From positions 16,606-80,605 of the forward strand of contig NZ_KB911615.1 in NCBI RefSeq assembly GCF_000383615.1: 64,000 nt of DNA. The letters are read 5' to 3'. Below, piece by piece: positions 61,962-64,000 of the stretch. Numbering within the stretch: the stretch's first letter is position 1; every line of letters starts with the position of its first letter. The DNA comes from Streptomyces canus 299MFChir4.1. GTDB lineage: Bacteria; Actinomycetota; Actinomycetes; Streptomycetales; Streptomycetaceae. The notes under the pieces are model-generated. The model saw only the letters and a list, made by a program, of their open reading frames with translations, had not been told where the DNA came from and made no database searches. A program made the translations under genes and the position numbers.

Positions 61962-62773
61962 CCGGGCACGGCGACCCGGCCCACCGGGGGCTGGGAGCCG
62001 TAGCCTTGCGTACGCGCGAACGCGATCCTGCCCGCCGACCCTGGGGGCCGCAGTACCGGGGAGCCTAATGGCGCACGCACCCCCCTCAGCTGACCGAACC
62101 CACTCTCCGCGCCCCGCCCCCCAGTGGCCGTCCGAGCCAGTGAGCACCGTCGGCCACTGACTGCCGCTGGGCACGAGTGCGACCCGGCCCGGGGGCTGGG
62201 AGCCGTTAGCCCTGCGTACGCGCGAACGCGATCCTGCCCGCCGACCCTGGGGCCCGTAGTACCGGGGAGCCTAATGGCGACCGCGCCCCCCTCAGCTGAC
62301 CGAACCCACTCTCCGCGCCCCGCCCCCCAGTGGCCGTCCGAGCCAGTGAGCACCGTCGGCCGTTGACTGCCGCTGGGCACGAGCGCGACCCGGCCCGGGG
62401 GCAGGGAGCCGTAGCCCTGCGTACGCACTGAAGTCGGGGCGAGGGACGCCACACCCGCCGCCAGGCTTGCACGCCCCCCCGTACCACTCCCCCACACCAC
62501 GACCCCGCAGTCGCCGCCCGAGCCCGTGAACACCATCGACCCGTGGTCGACACGGGGTGCGCGAGCGCGATCCTGCCCGCCGGGCTGGGCGGCGTAGTAG
62601 TAGTGCGATAGCGACCGACCCCCATCAGCTGACCGAACCCGCTGTCCGAGCCGGTGGCCCATCGACCCGTGGACGGCGCCGGGCACGAGCGCGGCGGCTC
62701 TGTCCGCGTGGGGCCGGGGGCCGTAGACCCGGGGGACCGCACAATCGCGACCGTCCCTCTCCCGCGCCCCCGG
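61962..62773. repeat. Degenerate tandem repeat array with relics of the membrane-protein gene
   Basis: About 800 bp without a convincing gene. Units A and B (from about 61986 and 62191) are some 205 bp long and nearly identical; unit C (from about 62397) is truncated and more diverged; a fourth, D, is fragmentary. Each carries a segment starting TCCGAGCC or CCCGAGCC (62131, 62337, 62517, 62645) that matches the preceding gene at 61734; copies A and B translate SEPVSTVGH-stop-LPLGTSAT against PEPVGTIGQWLPPGASAT. Unit C also resembles the gene's 3' end (CGCACTGAAGTC, ACGCCACACC). The array seems to derive from repeated duplication of that 3' region. Confidence 0.7.
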
Positions 62774-63052
62774 CTAAGAAGCCCCGCTCCCCCGATGATG
62801 CGCCGCGATCCCGAACCGCTGCTGTTCGCGAGGAGCGGAAGCGACCTCTCGGACGGTGGAGACCGCGCTGATCACCGGTTCCTCGACGGGGTCGTGGGAC
62901 TCCTCCAGCCGTTCGAGGTCGGCGGCCGAGACCAGGGCGACCAGCGGCTTTCCGTGCCGTGTGACGACGACGCGCTCGCCGCCGTACACCACCCGGTTGA
63001 TCAGGTCGGCGAGCTCAGCCCTGGCTTGCGTCACCGGAATCTCGTAGGCCAT
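62774..63052 (-). CDS. Phd/YefM-type antitoxin, orphan
   Basis: A 92-residue antitoxin-like protein with the Phd fold at residues 1-55: YEIPVTQARAELADLINRVV, then ERVVVTRHGKPLVALVSAADLERLEE. The C-terminal 35 residues normally neutralise a partner toxin. No toxin gene is seen on either side: downstream is the repeat array, upstream 325 bp without a clear gene. TAAGCT (63064-63059, minus strand) six bases before the ATG suggests a leaderless message. Confidence 0.82.
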   Translation of the reverse strand: MAYEIPVTQARAELADLINRVVYGGERVVVTRHGKPLVALVSAADLERLEESHDPVEEPVISAVSTVREVASAPREQQRFGIAAHHRGSGAS

Positions 63053-63377
63053 ACCCCTAGCTTACGGGGCGTCCATCTGGTTCACCGTGGTCTGTGACGA
63101 CATCAAAGTTCCAGGTCAGGGGCTCTTCCGTGCTCCCATGCGCTCTCGTCTGTGAGAAATGTGTGAGACGGGGTGAGACGAAGAGCTGTCCGGTCGCACT
63201 GAATCCTGGCAGGTCACCGGTACGGCGGCCCCCGTTATGTTTTCCGCGGTCCTGCAAGAGGGCCGCTGGCCTCCGGGCCCGGCATGACTGTGTCCCCCTG
63301 TCGAAGGCATGACCTGGGGGGTGGTGTCACCGGGCCCGGGAGGTGCCGTCGGAGACGCTGATGAGTGCCTCTGTGTG
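63053..63377. other. Gap between antitoxin and transposase
   Basis: 325 bp with only short open frames on both strands (under 75 codons, no ribosome site, no recognisable family). It must hold the antitoxin promoter at its left end and, in its right part, the downstream end of the IS110-type element. No terminal inverted repeat is visible, which is normal for IS110 elements. I could not place the boundary. Confidence 0.5.
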
Positions 63378-64000
63378 TCAAGCGGCCGCAGTGAGAGCCT
63401 TGTGGCGGTCGCGTTTCAGGGTGCGATAGACCACGTTCGAGAGACGCCGTTTGAGGGCCCTGCGTGCCTCCGCCGGTGTCTTGCCCTCGGCGATCTTGCG
63501 CAGGTAGTACTCCTGTCCGCGGCCGCCGTCGCGAATCTGGCAGACAGCGACAATATGCAGCACCGAGTTGAGGGCTCGGTTTCCTCCGGTGTTGAGTCGG
63601 TGGCGGGTGTTCTTCCCGCTGGAGGCGTCCAGTGGGGCCGTACCGGTATAGCTGGCGAAATGGTGCTCGGTAGGGAAGCGTGCGACGTCGCCCACGTGCC
63701 CGAGCAGCTTGGCAGCGATCACAGTGCCCAGTCCGGGCAGTGCGGTCAGTGCGGTGCGGGCGGCCGCCAGAGCGTCACGCATCTGGGCCTCGTTGTCACG
63801 GACCTGACGGTCGACGCGTCGAAGATCCGCGAGAAGATCCCGGGCGAGATCGCGACGGCAGGAGTCGGTGGCCGTGGCGGGACGGACGCCCTTCATGAGG
63901 ACTGCGGCTTTCTCGGCAGACAGGCGGGTGGGAGCCCCGCCCGGCAGCAGGTCCCGCAGGACGGCGTGGAGCCGGTTGATGATCCGAGTGCGCTCGTTGA
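63378..64000 (-). mobile_element. IS110 family transposase, 3' part
   Basis: The open frame continues upstream to the window edge, so at least 206 C-terminal residues are seen; an apparent ATG at 63896 is internal. Visible are NERTRIINRLHAVLRDLLPGG and a linker helix, then the Tnp20 domain with ALPGLGTVIAAKLLGHVGDV, FASYTGTAPLDASSG and NTGGNRALNSVLHIVA, containing the conserved serine. These DEDD enzymes use a bridge RNA from the element's noncoding end. The catalytic N-terminal half lies outside the window, so intactness cannot be judged. Confidence 0.85.

Noticed and set aside
61169..62686. Open frame of about 505 codons on the minus strand over the repeat array and the membrane-protein gene
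   Set aside because: Its repeats merely mirror the DNA repeats and its remaining part is antisense to a clear gene; no ribosome site or known domain.
63094..63312. Small open frames on both strands between the antitoxin and the transposase
   Set aside because: Under 75 codons, no ribosome site, no family resemblance; neither looks like a toxin partner.

Overview
The window is high-GC actinobacterial chromosome, almost certainly Streptomyces. The signs are GTG/TTG starts with strong purine-rich ribosome sites, mycothiol-dependent detoxification, a CebR-type cellulose/mannan operator, SpoIIE-type phosphatases, MurT/GatD and a rare TTA leucine codon. Most genes are chromosomal core or near-core functions. 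The right-hand end (about 61.9-64 kb) looks rearranged: a decaying repeat array, an orphan antitoxin and an IS110-type transposase. No tRNA, rRNA or CRISPR was seen.

Region 1 (1-5.5 kb) is a quaternary-amine catabolic regulon. It holds a choline dehydrogenase (partial at the left edge), a divergent IclR regulator, a Rieske oxygenase with its own ferredoxin and FAD reductase, and a mycothiol-dependent formaldehyde dehydrogenase. These fit choline -> glycine betaine -> demethylation with formaldehyde release -> formaldehyde oxidation. A shared inverted repeat TTGCG-N5-CGCAA sits at the promoters.

Region 2 (5.5-20.5 kb) carries a short UvrA paralogue, a VOC protein, a TetR regulator, a secreted M19-like hydrolase with a discoidin domain, a secreted GH5 mannanase under a perfect CebR box and with a TTA codon, a methyltransferase-NUDIX fusion, a DUF779 protein, two secreted phosphodiester-type enzymes and a three-gene acyl-CoA dehydrogenase/quinone reductase operon.

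Region 3 (20.7-37.7 kb) has Dps, prephenate dehydratase, a protein O-mannosyltransferase, an XRE-cupin regulator divergent from a thioredoxin-reductase-like flavoprotein, an ATP-dependent DNA ligase with a NUDIX partner, succinate-semialdehyde dehydrogenase, a P450, an acyl-CoA dehydrogenase with its divergent TetR regulator, peptide deformylase, MurT-GatD (lipid II amidation), phosphofructokinase and CtaG.

Region 4 (37.7-53.8 kb) is signalling-rich: a PASTA lipoprotein, a Ser/Thr kinase, a LytTR/LytS two-component pair around an acetate-type symporter, an Lrp regulator with an arginine-processing pair (DDAH-like enzyme + RocD), and two SpoIIE-type phosphatases, followed by an acyltransferase and an epimerase.

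Region 5 (53.8-64 kb) contains a secreted tripeptidyl aminopeptidase, the urease operon ureABCFGD (right to left, no ureE), a TetR regulator divergent from a membrane protein with duplicated operators, then about 800 bp of degenerate repeats that include relics of that membrane-protein gene, an orphan Phd-type antitoxin and the 3' part of an IS110 transposase.
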